A stretch of 5,006 nt of DNA. Source: Nanobdellota archaeon. Its GTDB lineage: Archaea > Nanobdellota > Nanobdellia > Woesearchaeales > GW2011-AR9. Below, piece after piece: positions 1 through 4,849 of this stretch. The number at the start of each line of letters is the position of its first letter. Position 1 is the first letter of the stretch. The stretch lies in assembly GCA_018812355.1 (NCBI GenBank), contig JAHJDQ010000014.1, forward strand, positions 1-5,006, given 5' to 3'. The notes below the pieces were generated by a model, which was given only the letters and a program-made list of their open reading frames with translations, was not told where the DNA came from and ran no database searches. The position numbers and the translations under genes were made by a program.

Positions 1-135
1 CAGCAGATCATTAGTTCTTGACGTAGTGCTTCTTAACCCCCTCGTCGTTTAGTACGTTTTTTAAAGTGCCAACTCTTCAAAGTTCTTCATTTTTAGCATA
101 AGCGTCATTTACAAATAGGCAAGAAACAAATTGTA
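1..135. other. Tail of an upstream cassette, no gene seen
   Basis: I see no convincing gene here. All plus-strand frames meet stops by about position 52. The best minus-strand frame starting in this stretch is only about 15 codons. It is inferred to be the 3' non-coding end of a cassette whose terminal attC-like site is the repeat at 136-234. A short C-terminal tail of a plus-strand gene ending near 52 cannot be excluded. Confidence 0.4.
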
Positions 136-234
136 TTTAACATCGCGATTATCCGAAGTGCTTTAAGTCCGAAGGACATTAAAGTATTTGGAGAAATCCC
201 GAGCCGAGGGATTTCTCGGATAATCGCTGTTATA
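136..234 (+). repeat. attC-like structured repeat, copy 1
   Basis: The outer stem pairs TTTAACA..GCGATTATCCGA with TCGGATAATCGC..TGTTATA, leaving the two-base TC bulge at 143-144. The first inner hairpin (159-186) has stems TGCTTTAA/TTAAAGTA and GTCC/GGAC, a GAA loop and a bulged A at 178. The second (about 191-217) pairs GAAATCCC with GGGATTTC around the loop GAGCCGA. The left arm has TTTAACA instead of TATAACA, so it mismatches its own right arm at one position. Confidence 0.8.
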
Positions 235-335
235 TCCCCCGACTGAAGATTTTTAACGACCGAAGGGAGTATAAAATCGTAGGGAGAGCGCAGCGTGGTC
301 AAGGTTTAAATTCCCAAAGGGAATATTAAACCGCA
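230..335 (+). repeat. Cassette A head: mini-hairpin cluster
   Basis: This is the non-coding start of the cassette, made of stacked foldbacks. At 248-278, GATTTT pairs with AAAATC around an inner AC-GA-CC-GAA-GG-GA-GT module (256-270). At 284-300 lies GAGAGCGCAGCGTGGTC, which recurs exactly at 2530-2546. At 303-332 a hairpin pairs GGTTTAA/TTAAACC and ATTCCC/GGGAAT with an AAA loop and one bulged A. That is the same architecture as the first inner hairpin of repeat copies 1 and 4. No gene is supported here. Confidence 0.6.
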
Positions 336-339
336 GAAG

Positions 340-440
340 TCTCTAATTTTCCTGAGCACGGGGGCTTGGCGTAGTTTTTCCAATTGAATTATCTGTTAAT
401 CACGAGCAAAGCGAGGCTGTATTTTGAGGGGCTTAAGTTT
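340..440 (+). repeat. Left arm of patchy inverted repeat around the cassette A gene
   Basis: Four perfect blocks are the reverse complement of blocks downstream of the gene: 340-352 with 1705-1717 (13 bases), 361-370 with 1660-1669 (10), 375-389 with 1557-1571 (15) and 426-440 with 1537-1551 (15). Block order is mirrored. Unpaired inserts, such as the mini-hairpin at 403-415, separate the blocks. The arm lies upstream of the predicted TATA box, so it is not in the mRNA and any pairing would be at the DNA level. Confidence 0.7.
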
Positions 441-484
441 TTTATGTCAGGGTTGTCACTTAATAGTGAAGAATAAACCAAAAG

Positions 485-494
485 ATTTATAAAT
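485..494 (+). promoter_or_regulatory. TATA box of the cassette A gene
   Basis: ATTTATAAAT follows an A/G-rich stretch that could serve as BRE. Its centre is about 26 bases before the ATG at 516, the spacing for a leaderless archaeal transcript. This excludes the upstream in-frame TTG at 498, which would lie before the transcription start. Confidence 0.6.
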
Positions 495-515
495 CACTTG
501 AATCATTCTGATTGT

Positions 516-1538
516 ATGTACGGCGTAAGATATATTCATCCACCAAAAGAAAGAACTGAGTTTGATAAACCAGATGATAGAAGAGAGTTTTTACAGAAAC
601 ATCTATCTGCGATTTCTCCAAAATTAGGTGAAAGGGTTGATGAAGTTCTTGAAGGAAGAGTCAAGGATTTTTTCACAGATCCAAAAATTGTAAATCAAAT
701 CGGAAATGGACTTGGTTTAAATCCAACGAATATTTTTGATGGTTCTTATTTTGGTTTAGTACACTTGACAGATTATTTTCCAGAAGAGGGAATGATTAAA
801 CCTGCTGGAGAATTTGAAATATCTCCAAGATATACAGTTCATTTTTGTTTGAATGGAGCTGTTACATCACATGAGATGGGAGATTGGGAAGATAAAAAAA
901 TCGCCGTAATTTCTCCAGTTACAGGATTAGATAAAAAAGCAGAAACTTTTCAACCACAAGATACAATTTATGTAGGGAGAATACAATTGCCAAAAGGAGC
1001 TATTGTTCTTGCAAGAGATGATATTGAAGTCCCTAGTAATGTAGGATTGCCTGTTGAAAAGTATCGTTTTGAAAATGGTGAAGATTTAAGACAGGTTATT
1101 GCTGAAAGAATGTTTGATATGGGATATTTGCCAGTTCAAATAGATGCTTTAAGGTGGAAATCAGAACCATATAAAACTGTTACGAGTGATGGAACAAAGG
1201 TTTGTCATCAACTGGGGACTTATTTAGGAGCAGGTTATTATCCGGATGAAGCATTTAGACTTGAAGGAATCGCACAAGTTTTAGGTGCAAGAGGATCACA
1301 AATGCACGATGCAATGCATTGGACAAAACTTTTGGAGATGAAAGTGTACGAAACATTCAAGGGAGTGGTAGATTATAAATCTCAAACTCCTAAAGTAAAA
1401 ATGTCATCTCAAGAATTTGATGAGAAATTTCCAGCAGGGATATTTGGCACTTTTGAACATTCTCTTGAAAGTAATTATTTAGTTCAACAATTAGAAAATT
1501 ATAGAACAAGAATAAGAAGTCTTGTTTCTTCTAAATAA
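516..1538 (+). CDS. Uncharacterised 340-residue protein
   Basis: I do not recognise this family. The ATG at 516 is chosen over an in-frame TTG at 498 because a TATA box at 485-494 puts the transcription start at the ATG. The product looks soluble and cytosolic: no signal peptide or membrane segment is visible. The most motif-like stretch is residues 108-134, with HFCLNG, then SHEMGDWEDKK and AVISP, rich in possible catalytic or ligand residues (H109, H119, D123, W124, E125). It is followed by a beta-rich stretch ending VGRIQLPKGAIVLARDD (153-169). A second His-rich patch, MHDAMHW, lies at 263-269. The C-terminus (about 312-340) is charged and probably helical. An enzyme or nucleic-acid effector is possible, but nothing here fixes a reaction. 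The gene is alone in its cassette, has its own promoter and is enclosed by a patchy inverted repeat whose right arm begins inside the stop codon. AGA-rich codon use and AT content match its neighbours. Confidence 0.85.
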   Translation: MYGVRYIHPPKERTEFDKPDDRREFLQKHLSAISPKLGERVDEVLEGRVKDFFTDPKIVNQIGNGLGLNPTNIFDGSYFGLVHLTDYFPEEGMIKPAGEFEISPRYTVHFCLNGAVTSHEMGDWEDKKIAVISPVTGLDKKAETFQPQDTIYVGRIQLPKGAIVLARDDIEVPSNVGLPVEKYRFENGEDLRQVIAERMFDMGYLPVQIDALRWKSEPYKTVTSDGTKVCHQLGTYLGAGYYPDEAFRLEGIAQVLGARGSQMHDAMHWTKLLEMKVYETFKGVVDYKSQTPKVKMSSQEFDEKFPAGIFGTFEHSLESNYLVQQLENYRTRIRSLVSSK

Positions 1539-1551
1539 ACTTAAGCCCCTC

Positions 1552-1556
1552 TTTTT
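1552..1556 (+). terminator. Possible oligo-T terminator after the cassette A gene
   Basis: TTTTT lies 14 bases after the stop codon in a pyrimidine-rich context (CCCCTCTTTTTATTC). Short T runs terminate transcription in archaea. There is no strong local hairpin before it. Confidence 0.35.
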
Positions 1557-1593
1557 ATTCAATTGGAAAAATTTGGATGTAGTGAAACGAAAT

Positions 1594-1657
1594 CGTTTAG
1601 CAAATGTTATGCCGAGTTGTGAAGCAATTGGTGACTTCTTTTTTAGACTGCTAAACG
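1594..1657 (+). repeat. Long stem-loop inserted in the right inverted-repeat arm
   Basis: CGTTTAGCA at 1594-1602 is the exact reverse complement of TGCTAAACG at 1649-1657. Inside, GAAG at 1621-1624 can pair with CTTC at 1635-1638. An alternative foldback, AAACGA/TCGTTT (1585-1598), competes with the left side. The element has no counterpart in the left arm at 371-374, so it looks like an insertion between two inverted-repeat blocks. Confidence 0.55.
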
Positions 1658-1722
1658 AAGCCAAGCCCCAAAAAGTGTTCAGGTTACTTTGTCGTTCCCA
1701 CAAAGGAAAATTAGAGATTGGA

Positions 1723-1821
1723 TATAACATCGCGATTAAGAGAAGTTGAATTTTTGAGGCATCCCACAAAAATTCAATTTGGACGGAGCCTGCAAGGCGG
1801 AGTCTCTTAATCGCTGTTATA
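1723..1821 (+). repeat. attC-like structured repeat, copy 2
   Basis: The outer stem pairs TATAACA..GCGATTAAGAG with CTCTTAATCGC..TGTTATA, with TC bulged at 1730-1731. The first hairpin pairs TTGAATTTTTG (1746-1756) with CAAAAATTCAA (1767-1777) around AGGCATCCCA. The second differs from the other copies: GAC-GGA-GCC, loop TGCAA, GGC-GGA-GTC (1782-1804), with GGA facing GGA. Arms pair with each other only through TATAACA/TGTTATA. Flanking bases match the cassette ends instead. Confidence 0.85.
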
Positions 1822-1823
1822 CG

Positions 1824-1855
1824 TTTTTTCTGCAAGAAAAAATCGCCGAAGGCGA
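1824..1855 (+). repeat. Cassette B head: two mini-hairpins
   Basis: TTTTTTC/GAAAAAA with a TGCAA loop (1824-1842) is followed directly by TCGCC/GGCGA with a GAA loop (1843-1855). Next comes GTATGACGCAGG (1858-1869), which recurs in the head of cassette D at 3043-3054. GGCGGTC at 1867-1873 is the reverse complement of GACCGCC at 2391-2397, just after the stop codon of this cassette's gene. Confidence 0.55.
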
Positions 1856-1880
1856 CAGTATGACGCAGGCGGTCGCTACA

Positions 1881-1888
1881 TTTATATA
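1881..1888 (+). promoter_or_regulatory. TATA box of the acetyltransferase gene
   Basis: TTTATATA is centred about 29 bases before the ATG at 1914. It predicts a leaderless mRNA or one with a leader of a few bases, and supports that ATG over any start inside the repeat at 1723-1821. Confidence 0.5.
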
Positions 1889-1913
1889 CAAAAGTGATTC
1901 AAACTATTATATT

Positions 1914-2390
1914 ATGGATAAGATTATCAGATTAAATAAAAGGCATATAGAACAGCTTGTAATCATAGATTTTGAATCAGAACATAAAAATTCATCTAAA
2001 CATGTTTCTAAACAAGAGATAAAAAAAGGAATTCAAAATCGTTTTGATAAAGGTCACGAAATTTTCTTTGGATACAAACAGAACAAAGAATTAGTTGGAT
2101 ATGTAACATTAAAACCATTTTTTCCGGGATATAAACATTGTGAGGTTTATTGGCTTGCAGTAAAGAAGAAATGTCAAGGACAAGGACTTGGCACTAAATT
2201 GATGAAATTTATAGAAGAATATGCAAAGAAAAATGGTTTTAGAAAAGTTTGTTTGTATACTGGTCAGAATATGAAACTTACAAGAAAATTTTATGAGAAA
2301 CTTGGATATGAATTTGTTAATGAATTCAAAGGTTATTATGGTTATCCAAGTGGGAATACTACTGCTGTCCTATATGCCAAATCACTTTAA
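1914..2390 (+). CDS. GNAT-family N-acetyltransferase
   Basis: The 158-residue product has the size and layout of a single-domain GNAT, which transfers acetyl from acetyl-CoA to an amine. The acetyl-CoA-binding motif A is clear: EVYWLAVKKKCQGQGLGTKL at residues 77-96, with QGQGLG at 88-93 as the pyrophosphate-binding loop, followed by the helix MKFIEEYAKKNG. The motif B region, VCLYTGQNMKLTRKFYEKLGYE, follows; its FYEKLGYE is typical of small-molecule or peptide-end acetyltransferases. The substrate cannot be told. The open frame continues upstream to 1779, but that part lies in the attC-like repeat. The TATA box at 1881 supports the ATG at 1914. It is the only gene in its cassette, and the next attC-like site begins 21 bases after the stop. 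GNAT genes are common integron cargo. Confidence 0.93.
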   Translation: MDKIIRLNKRHIEQLVIIDFESEHKNSSKHVSKQEIKKGIQNRFDKGHEIFFGYKQNKELVGYVTLKPFFPGYKHCEVYWLAVKKKCQGQGLGTKLMKFIEEYAKKNGFRKVCLYTGQNMKLTRKFYEKLGYEFVNEFKGYYGYPSGNTTAVLYAKSL

Positions 2391-2410
2391 GACCGCCGAG
2401 TAATATTGCG

Positions 2411-2504
2411 TATAACATCGCGATTAAGAGAAGTTTTCGGAGCGAAGCGAAGAAAATTTGGGAAAAATCCGAGCTGAGGATTTTTCCTCTTAATCGCTGT
2501 TATA
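2411..2504 (+). repeat. attC-like structured repeat, copy 3
   Basis: The outer stem is identical to copy 2, with TC bulged at 2418-2419. The first hairpin (2434-2456) is TTTTC-GGA-GC-GAA-GC-GAA-GAAAA, which contains GCGAAGC, known as an exceptionally stable DNA mini-hairpin. The second pairs GGAAAAATCC with GGATTTTTCC around GAGCTGA (2471-2477). The lead-in GAGTAATATTGCG resembles the lead-in to copy 5 (GAGTAATATGTCG). Confidence 0.85.
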
Positions 2505-2561
2505 TGACCCGAACGGAATGAAATGGAGTGAGAGCGCAGCGTGGTCGACCGAAGGGAGAAG
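2505..2561 (+). repeat. Cassette C head: nested GA-stepped hairpins
   Basis: Positions 2510-2532 read C-GA-AC-GGA-AT-GAA-AT-GGA-GT-GA-G, a symmetric foldback alternating 2-base Watson-Crick stems with GA-rich steps around a GAA loop. At 2530-2546 is the 17-base string shared with 284-300. At 2543-2561 is GGTCGACCGAAGGGAGAAG, repeated exactly at 2982-3000 and containing C-GA-CC-GAA-GG-GA-G. No gene is seen here. Confidence 0.6.
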
Positions 2562-2581
2562 TTACGGAAGGAAAAATTTTA
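2562..2581 (+). repeat. Left arm of inverted repeat around the Cys-rich gene
   Basis: This arm pairs with 2854-2873. Its sequence TTACGGAAGGAAAAATTTTA matches the reverse complement of that arm, TTACTACAGGCAAAATTTTA, at 16 of 20 positions. The last three bases overlap the gene's stop codon (2579-2581, minus strand). The A run at 2572-2576 is TTTTT on the minus strand and could also be the gene's terminator. Confidence 0.5.
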
Positions 2582-2827
2582 TTCATTACCTTTATTCGGA
2601 TTCTTATTAGGATAACAACAAAGAACATTGTCTAAATATTCAATTCCACAAAAATAAGGACATATTGAAACATTCTTTACTGCACATTTATGTTCATTAG
2701 AATTTTCAGATTCATTCCAAGGGCATTTATCTTGTTCCCAAGAAATGTCCTTATTTTCTGTTGTTAAATCGATGTCCATGTTTGCGCCATCGAGTTTCTT
2801 GATAATTTTGTTGTTATCTTCTGTCAT
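2579..2827 (-). CDS. Small cysteine-rich protein, probably metal-binding
   Basis: This is an 82-residue acidic protein. The N-terminal 30 residues look disordered. The compact C-terminal half has six cysteines: CPWN at 35-38, HKC at 46-48, CPYFC at 56-60 and CC at 70-71, plus His46. The spacing suggests a Zn or Fe-S site, although it is not a textbook zinc ribbon. The stretch AVKNVSICPYFCGIEYLDNVLCCYP (49-73) looks like a conserved core; I believe similar small proteins occur in other archaea but cannot name a family. There is no signal peptide or membrane segment. The ATG is supported by a minus-strand TATA box 26 bases upstream, implying a leaderless mRNA. It is the sole gene of its cassette and runs opposite to the first two cassette genes. 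Function is unknown. Confidence 0.85.
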   Translation of the reverse strand: MTEDNNKIIKKLDGANMDIDLTTENKDISWEQDKCPWNESENSNEHKCAVKNVSICPYFCGIEYLDNVLCCYPNKNPNKGNE

Positions 2828-2848
2828 AATATTGAATAAAGTTAATAA

Positions 2849-2857
2849 CTATTTAAA
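2849..2857 (-). promoter_or_regulatory. TATA box of the Cys-rich gene
   Basis: On the minus strand this reads TTTAAATAG after AAAAT. It is centred 26 bases before the ATG at 2827, which fits leaderless transcription. It overlaps the right arm of the inverted repeat at 2854-2873. Confidence 0.5.
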
Positions 2858-2873
2858 ATTTTGCCTGTAGTAA
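2854..2873 (+). repeat. Right arm of inverted repeat around the Cys-rich gene
   Basis: The partner of 2562-2581, with 16 of 20 bases complementary, including nine consecutive bases over TAAAATTTT. It lies five bases before the attC-like copy 4 and overlaps the gene's promoter. Confidence 0.5.
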
Positions 2874-2878
2874 TTTCA

Positions 2879-2978
2879 TATAACATCGCAACTATGCGAA
2901 GTTGTTTATATCCGAAGGATAATAAACAATTTGGGAAATGTCCCGAGCTGAGGGACTTTCCGCATAGTTGCTGTTATA
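2879..2978 (+). repeat. attC-like structured repeat, copy 4
   Basis: The outer stem is TATAACA..GCAACTATGCG with CGCATAGTTGC..TGTTATA. Several bases differ from copies 1-3 and all changes are compensated, with TC bulged at 2886-2887. The first hairpin (2902-2929) is TTGTTTAT-ATCC-GAA-GGAT-A-ATAAACAA with a bulged A. The second pairs GGAAA(T)GTCCC with GGGACTTTCC around GAGCTGA (2945-2951). Confidence 0.85.
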
Positions 2979-3117
2979 CGAGGTCGACCGAAGGGAGAAG
3001 CGCAGCGTCCCCGAGCATTTTTCCGAAGGAAAAAGCGGAGGCGTATGACGCAGGAAATTTTGCACGTTCCCAGTTTTTAGTTAAAGTCACTTTGCCCCCC
3101 ATTTCAAAAATAATTAT
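2979..3117 (+). repeat. Cassette D head: mini-hairpins and left inverted-repeat arm
   Basis: GGTCGACCGAAGGGAGAAG (2982-3000) duplicates 2543-2561. A perfect hairpin TTTTTCC-GAA-GGAAAAA lies at 3018-3034. GTATGACGCAGG (3043-3054) duplicates 1858-1869. GAAATTTTGCAC (3054-3065) and AGTCACTTTGCCCCC (3085-3099) are exact reverse complements of 4860-4871 and 4808-4822. The A run at 3106-3110 is TTTTT on the minus strand, a possible terminator for the operon ending at 3118. I see no gene here. Confidence 0.6.
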
Positions 3118-3642
3118 TTATTTTATTCTTAATAATCCTAGTAAAGAAGGGAGGTATCCTCCAAACTGTTTTATTTTTTCGGAATTGAAATCAGTAGTAC
3201 AAAAACCGATTTGAGAAATTTGTTGATCTTCTAGTAGAAAATTCTCATATTGTTTTGTTTTTCTATTAAAAATATTTTTTACTAATCTTCCATCTCCTTT
3301 TTTGTAATGATTGCCATTAATTACAATATCATCTATTCCTAAAGATTCACAAACTCTAGTTACTCTCTCAGTCGGAATTGGTTTTCCAAATTCTAATTTT
3401 AAATCATGTTCCGGCGCTTTACCTAAAATTAATGTCAAATAGATTTTTGTCCCTGTTTGTGAATCATATGCTTCACGTAAAGATACTGGTCTCTCATAAG
3501 GTGGTTCTGGATTTATTCTTACTTCTAATCCATTTTCTTCAGCAAGTTCAGCAAAGTATTGAGAGAGAGGATTTTCTAATAATTTCCATGGTTCTTCTGC
3601 TCTCGCATATTCTGCCGGATCTGGTTCTTGAATTTTAGCCAT
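3118..3642 (-). CDS. Uncharacterised 174-residue protein, second gene of operon
   Basis: I do not recognise the family. The ATG at 3642 is chosen: it is two bases after the stop of the upstream gene and has AGGAG seven bases before it. A TTG at 3648 is the only longer start and would clash with that arrangement. The protein is soluble and mixed alpha/beta. A charged, proline-containing N-terminus (1-25) leads into a helix (about 27-39, LSQYFAELAEENG). A strand pattern around TGTKIYLTLILG (64-74) follows, then a helix with TERVTRVCESLGIDD (91-105), a basic stretch at 113-131 (HYKKGDGRLVKNIFNRKTK) and a hydrophobic C-terminus (GGYLPSLLGLL). There is no signal peptide and only two cysteines. Tight coupling to the upstream gene suggests the two products work together, but neither gives a functional clue. 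Cargo next to a dedicated regulator may be a stress or defence module; that is speculation. Confidence 0.82.
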   Translation of the reverse strand: MAKIQEPDPAEYARAEEPWKLLENPLSQYFAELAEENGLEVRINPEPPYERPVSLREAYDSQTGTKIYLTLILGKAPEHDLKLEFGKPIPTERVTRVCESLGIDDIVINGNHYKKGDGRLVKNIFNRKTKQYENFLLEDQQISQIGFCTTDFNSEKIKQFGGYLPSLLGLLRIK

Positions 3643-3644
3643 TT

Positions 3645-3968
3645 TCAATCTCCTGCTTTATATAATTCATTAACTGCTCTTATCCATTCTGATGATTCTT
3701 CATGGTCTCCAACAATGCCGATGCTTATTGTATTAGGTCTTTTATTGAGTCCTCGTCCCTGTAAAAACTCTACTGATAGTTCTCGTGTTTTTTCATCAAG
3801 AGTGAACCCACTAACGGACTCATTCTCTAATGCAGCTTCAAAACCCAGCTCGGGAGTATTGATAAGTATATCACCACTTGTTTTGAATATTACAAGGGAA
3901 GAGCTTCCATCAATACTGTAATGATCTTCTTCCTCGTATAGCTTAATCTCTCTTTCCATTTTAATCAC
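3645..3968 (-). CDS. Uncharacterised 107-residue acidic protein, first gene of operon
   Basis: I do not recognise the family. The predicted pattern is mainly short beta strands (YSIDGSSSLVIFKTSGDILINT, SVSGFTLDEKTRELSVEF, TISIGIVGDHEE) with a C-terminal helix SEWIRAVNELYKA, so a small beta-sandwich-like or beta-barrel-like domain is possible. There are no cysteines and no membrane or signal segment. The GTG at 3968 lies about 26 bases from the centre of the TATA box at 3989-3998, the spacing of most other promoters here, so a leaderless GTG start is preferred. The ATG at 3959 (three residues shorter) is the alternative. Its stop codon is two bases before the ATG of the next gene, so the two form one operon. 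It is transcribed away from the TrmB-type gene. Confidence 0.8.
   Translation of the reverse strand: MIKMEREIKLYEEEDHYSIDGSSSLVIFKTSGDILINTPELGFEAALENESVSGFTLDEKTRELSVEFLQGRGLNKRPNTISIGIVGDHEESSEWIRAVNELYKAGD
3650..3654 (-). promoter_or_regulatory. Shine-Dalgarno site deciding the second operon gene's start
   Basis: On the minus strand AGGAG ends seven bases before the ATG at 3642 and lies inside the last codons of the upstream gene. It is the only clear Shine-Dalgarno site in the window. This fits an internal operon gene needing direct ribosome binding while promoter-proximal genes are leaderless. Confidence 0.65.
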
Positions 3969-3988
3969 TACAAAATAGAATGTAAGTC

Positions 3989-3998
3989 ATTTATAAAT
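3989..3998 (-). promoter_or_regulatory. TATA box of the two-gene minus-strand operon
   Basis: ATTTATAAAT is the same ten bases as the TATA box at 485-494. On the minus strand it is preceded by GGGGGGGGAAAT, so an 8-G run lies just upstream of the BRE position. The predicted transcription start is near 3968. Confidence 0.6.
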
Positions 3999-4018
3999 AT
4001 TTCCCCCCCCTCCATACG

Positions 4019-4041
4019 TTAAAATAAGAAAGTTATTTAAA
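4019..4041 (+). promoter_or_regulatory. TATA box and possible operator of the TrmB-type gene
   Basis: TTATTTAAA (4033-4041) is centred 27 bases before the ATG at 4064, giving a leaderless mRNA, with the purine-rich GAAAG as a possible BRE. TTAAAATAA (4019-4027) and TTATTTAAA form an inverted repeat with 8 of 9 bases complementary and a 5-base spacer. A dimeric winged-helix regulator bound here would cover the promoter and could autoregulate. The TATA call is firmer than the operator call, because AT-rich palindromes arise easily. Confidence 0.45.
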
Positions 4042-4063
4042 GTAAGGCTGTTTTAAGTTAATT

Positions 4064-4849
4064 ATGATAGAAAATGCTCTTAGAGAGATTGGACTTACAG
4101 ATGGAGAGATTAGAGTATATCTTGGACTTTTGGAGACAGGATCAACCACAACAGGAAAGATCACGAAGAATTCTAAAATATCGGGTTCAAAAGTCTATGA
4201 AGTTTTGGATAGATTAATCTCTAAAGGTCTAGCAAGTTCTGTCACTAAAAATGGAGTGAAATATTTTGAGGCAACAAGTCCAGAAAGGATTTTAGATTAT
4301 TTGGATGAAAAGAAAGAGCAGATTGAGGAAGAAAGAACAACTATTCAAAAAATAATTCCTGAATTAATTTTGAAGCAGAAGAGTGCAACAAAGAGTAATG
4401 TAAAAGTGTTTACAGGATTTGAGGGATTAAAGACAGCGAATGAAGATATTATTAAGACTTTGAAAAAGGGAGAAGAGTGGTTAAGCATGGGTTTGACGGA
4501 ACAACCAAAAGCATGGGAAATTTATTTTAATAAGAGGCAGAAAGTAAGAGCAGAGAAAGAGATAAAGCATAGACATTTATTGAATGAGAAATATAAATCA
4601 CTTTATCATAAGAGGAAGAAACTACCACTTACAGAATTTAGATTTCTTTCCAAGGAGATTGAAATGCCTACTTCTATTGAGATTTACAAGAATAAAGTGT
4701 TAATTCTAATATTGTTACAAGTAGATCCTATGGCTATAATGATAGAGAGCGAGGCAGTATCAAGTAGTTTTCGTAATTATTTTAATGTGCTGTGGAAGAC
4801 AGCGAAAGGGGGCAAAGTGACTACAAAGAGTAAAAGGTCAAAAGCGTAG
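4064..4849 (+). CDS. TrmB-family transcriptional regulator
   Basis: The 261-residue product has the standard layout of archaeal TrmB-type regulators. An N-terminal winged helix-turn-helix occupies about residues 1-72: LREIGLTDGEIRVYLGLLETG, then the recognition-helix region SKISGSKVYEVLDRLISKGL, and a wing ending VKYFEATSPE. A coiled-coil linker (about 73-105, ILDYLDEKKEQIEEE) would dimerise it. A C-terminal domain begins at NVKVFTGFEGLKTANEDII (112-130), which resembles the PLD-like domain of many TrmB proteins and may sense a ligand. The last 17 residues are very basic. The TATA box 27 bases upstream gives a leaderless start. It is divergent from the two-gene operon with 95 bases between start codons, so it probably controls that operon and itself. 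Typical TrmB proteins regulate sugar uptake, but no sugar gene is present and the ligand is unknown. The 3' end of the gene contains the right arm of the cassette's inverted repeat (4808-4822). Confidence 0.93.
   Translation: MIENALREIGLTDGEIRVYLGLLETGSTTTGKITKNSKISGSKVYEVLDRLISKGLASSVTKNGVKYFEATSPERILDYLDEKKEQIEEERTTIQKIIPELILKQKSATKSNVKVFTGFEGLKTANEDIIKTLKKGEEWLSMGLTEQPKAWEIYFNKRQKVRAEKEIKHRHLLNEKYKSLYHKRKKLPLTEFRFLSKEIEMPTSIEIYKNKVLILILLQVDPMAIMIESEAVSSSFRNYFNVLWKTAKGGKVTTKSKRSKA

Larger units (their letters stand above)
1537..1717 (+). repeat. Right arm of patchy inverted repeat around the cassette A gene
   Basis: Blocks at 1537-1551, 1557-1571, 1660-1669 and 1705-1717 are exact reverse complements of blocks at 426-440, 375-389, 361-370 and 340-352. 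A shorter run near 1675-1682 (GTGTTCAG) matches CTGAGCAC at 352-359 with one G/T change. The arm starts inside the TAA stop codon. The whole 1539-1722 stretch has no supportable gene. Confidence 0.7.

Noticed and set aside
105..302. Open frame of 65 codons on the minus strand
   Set aside because: It runs through the attC-like copy 1 and the hairpin cluster. The pairing structure explains this sequence, and there is no promoter or protein-like motif.
390..425. A degenerate extra attC right arm at CTGTTAATC (394-402) or ATGTTATGCC (1604-1613)
   Set aside because: Neither has a matching left arm or the TC-bulged stem. Short GTTA strings are expected by chance in AT-rich DNA.
1522..1749. Open frame of 75 codons on the plus strand
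   Set aside because: It covers the right inverted-repeat arm and enters copy 2. It lacks a promoter at the right distance.
1491..1835. Open frame of 114 codons on the minus strand
   Set aside because: It overlaps the end of the cassette A gene, the inverted-repeat arm, a stem-loop and all of copy 2. The translation is low in acidic residues and rich in Phe, Leu and Ser, with no recognisable domain.
1779..1913. N-terminal extension of the acetyltransferase
   Set aside because: These codons lie in the attC-like repeat and cassette head, upstream of the TATA box. The GNAT domain is complete from 1914.
2861..3214. Open frame of 117 codons on the plus strand
   Set aside because: It spans copy 4, the cassette D head and the 3' end of the opposite gene. 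The composition is not protein-like.
3378..3921. Two plus-strand open frames (3378-3638 and 3628-3921)
   Set aside because: They are antisense to the two operon genes, whose coupling, Shine-Dalgarno site and promoter favour the minus strand.
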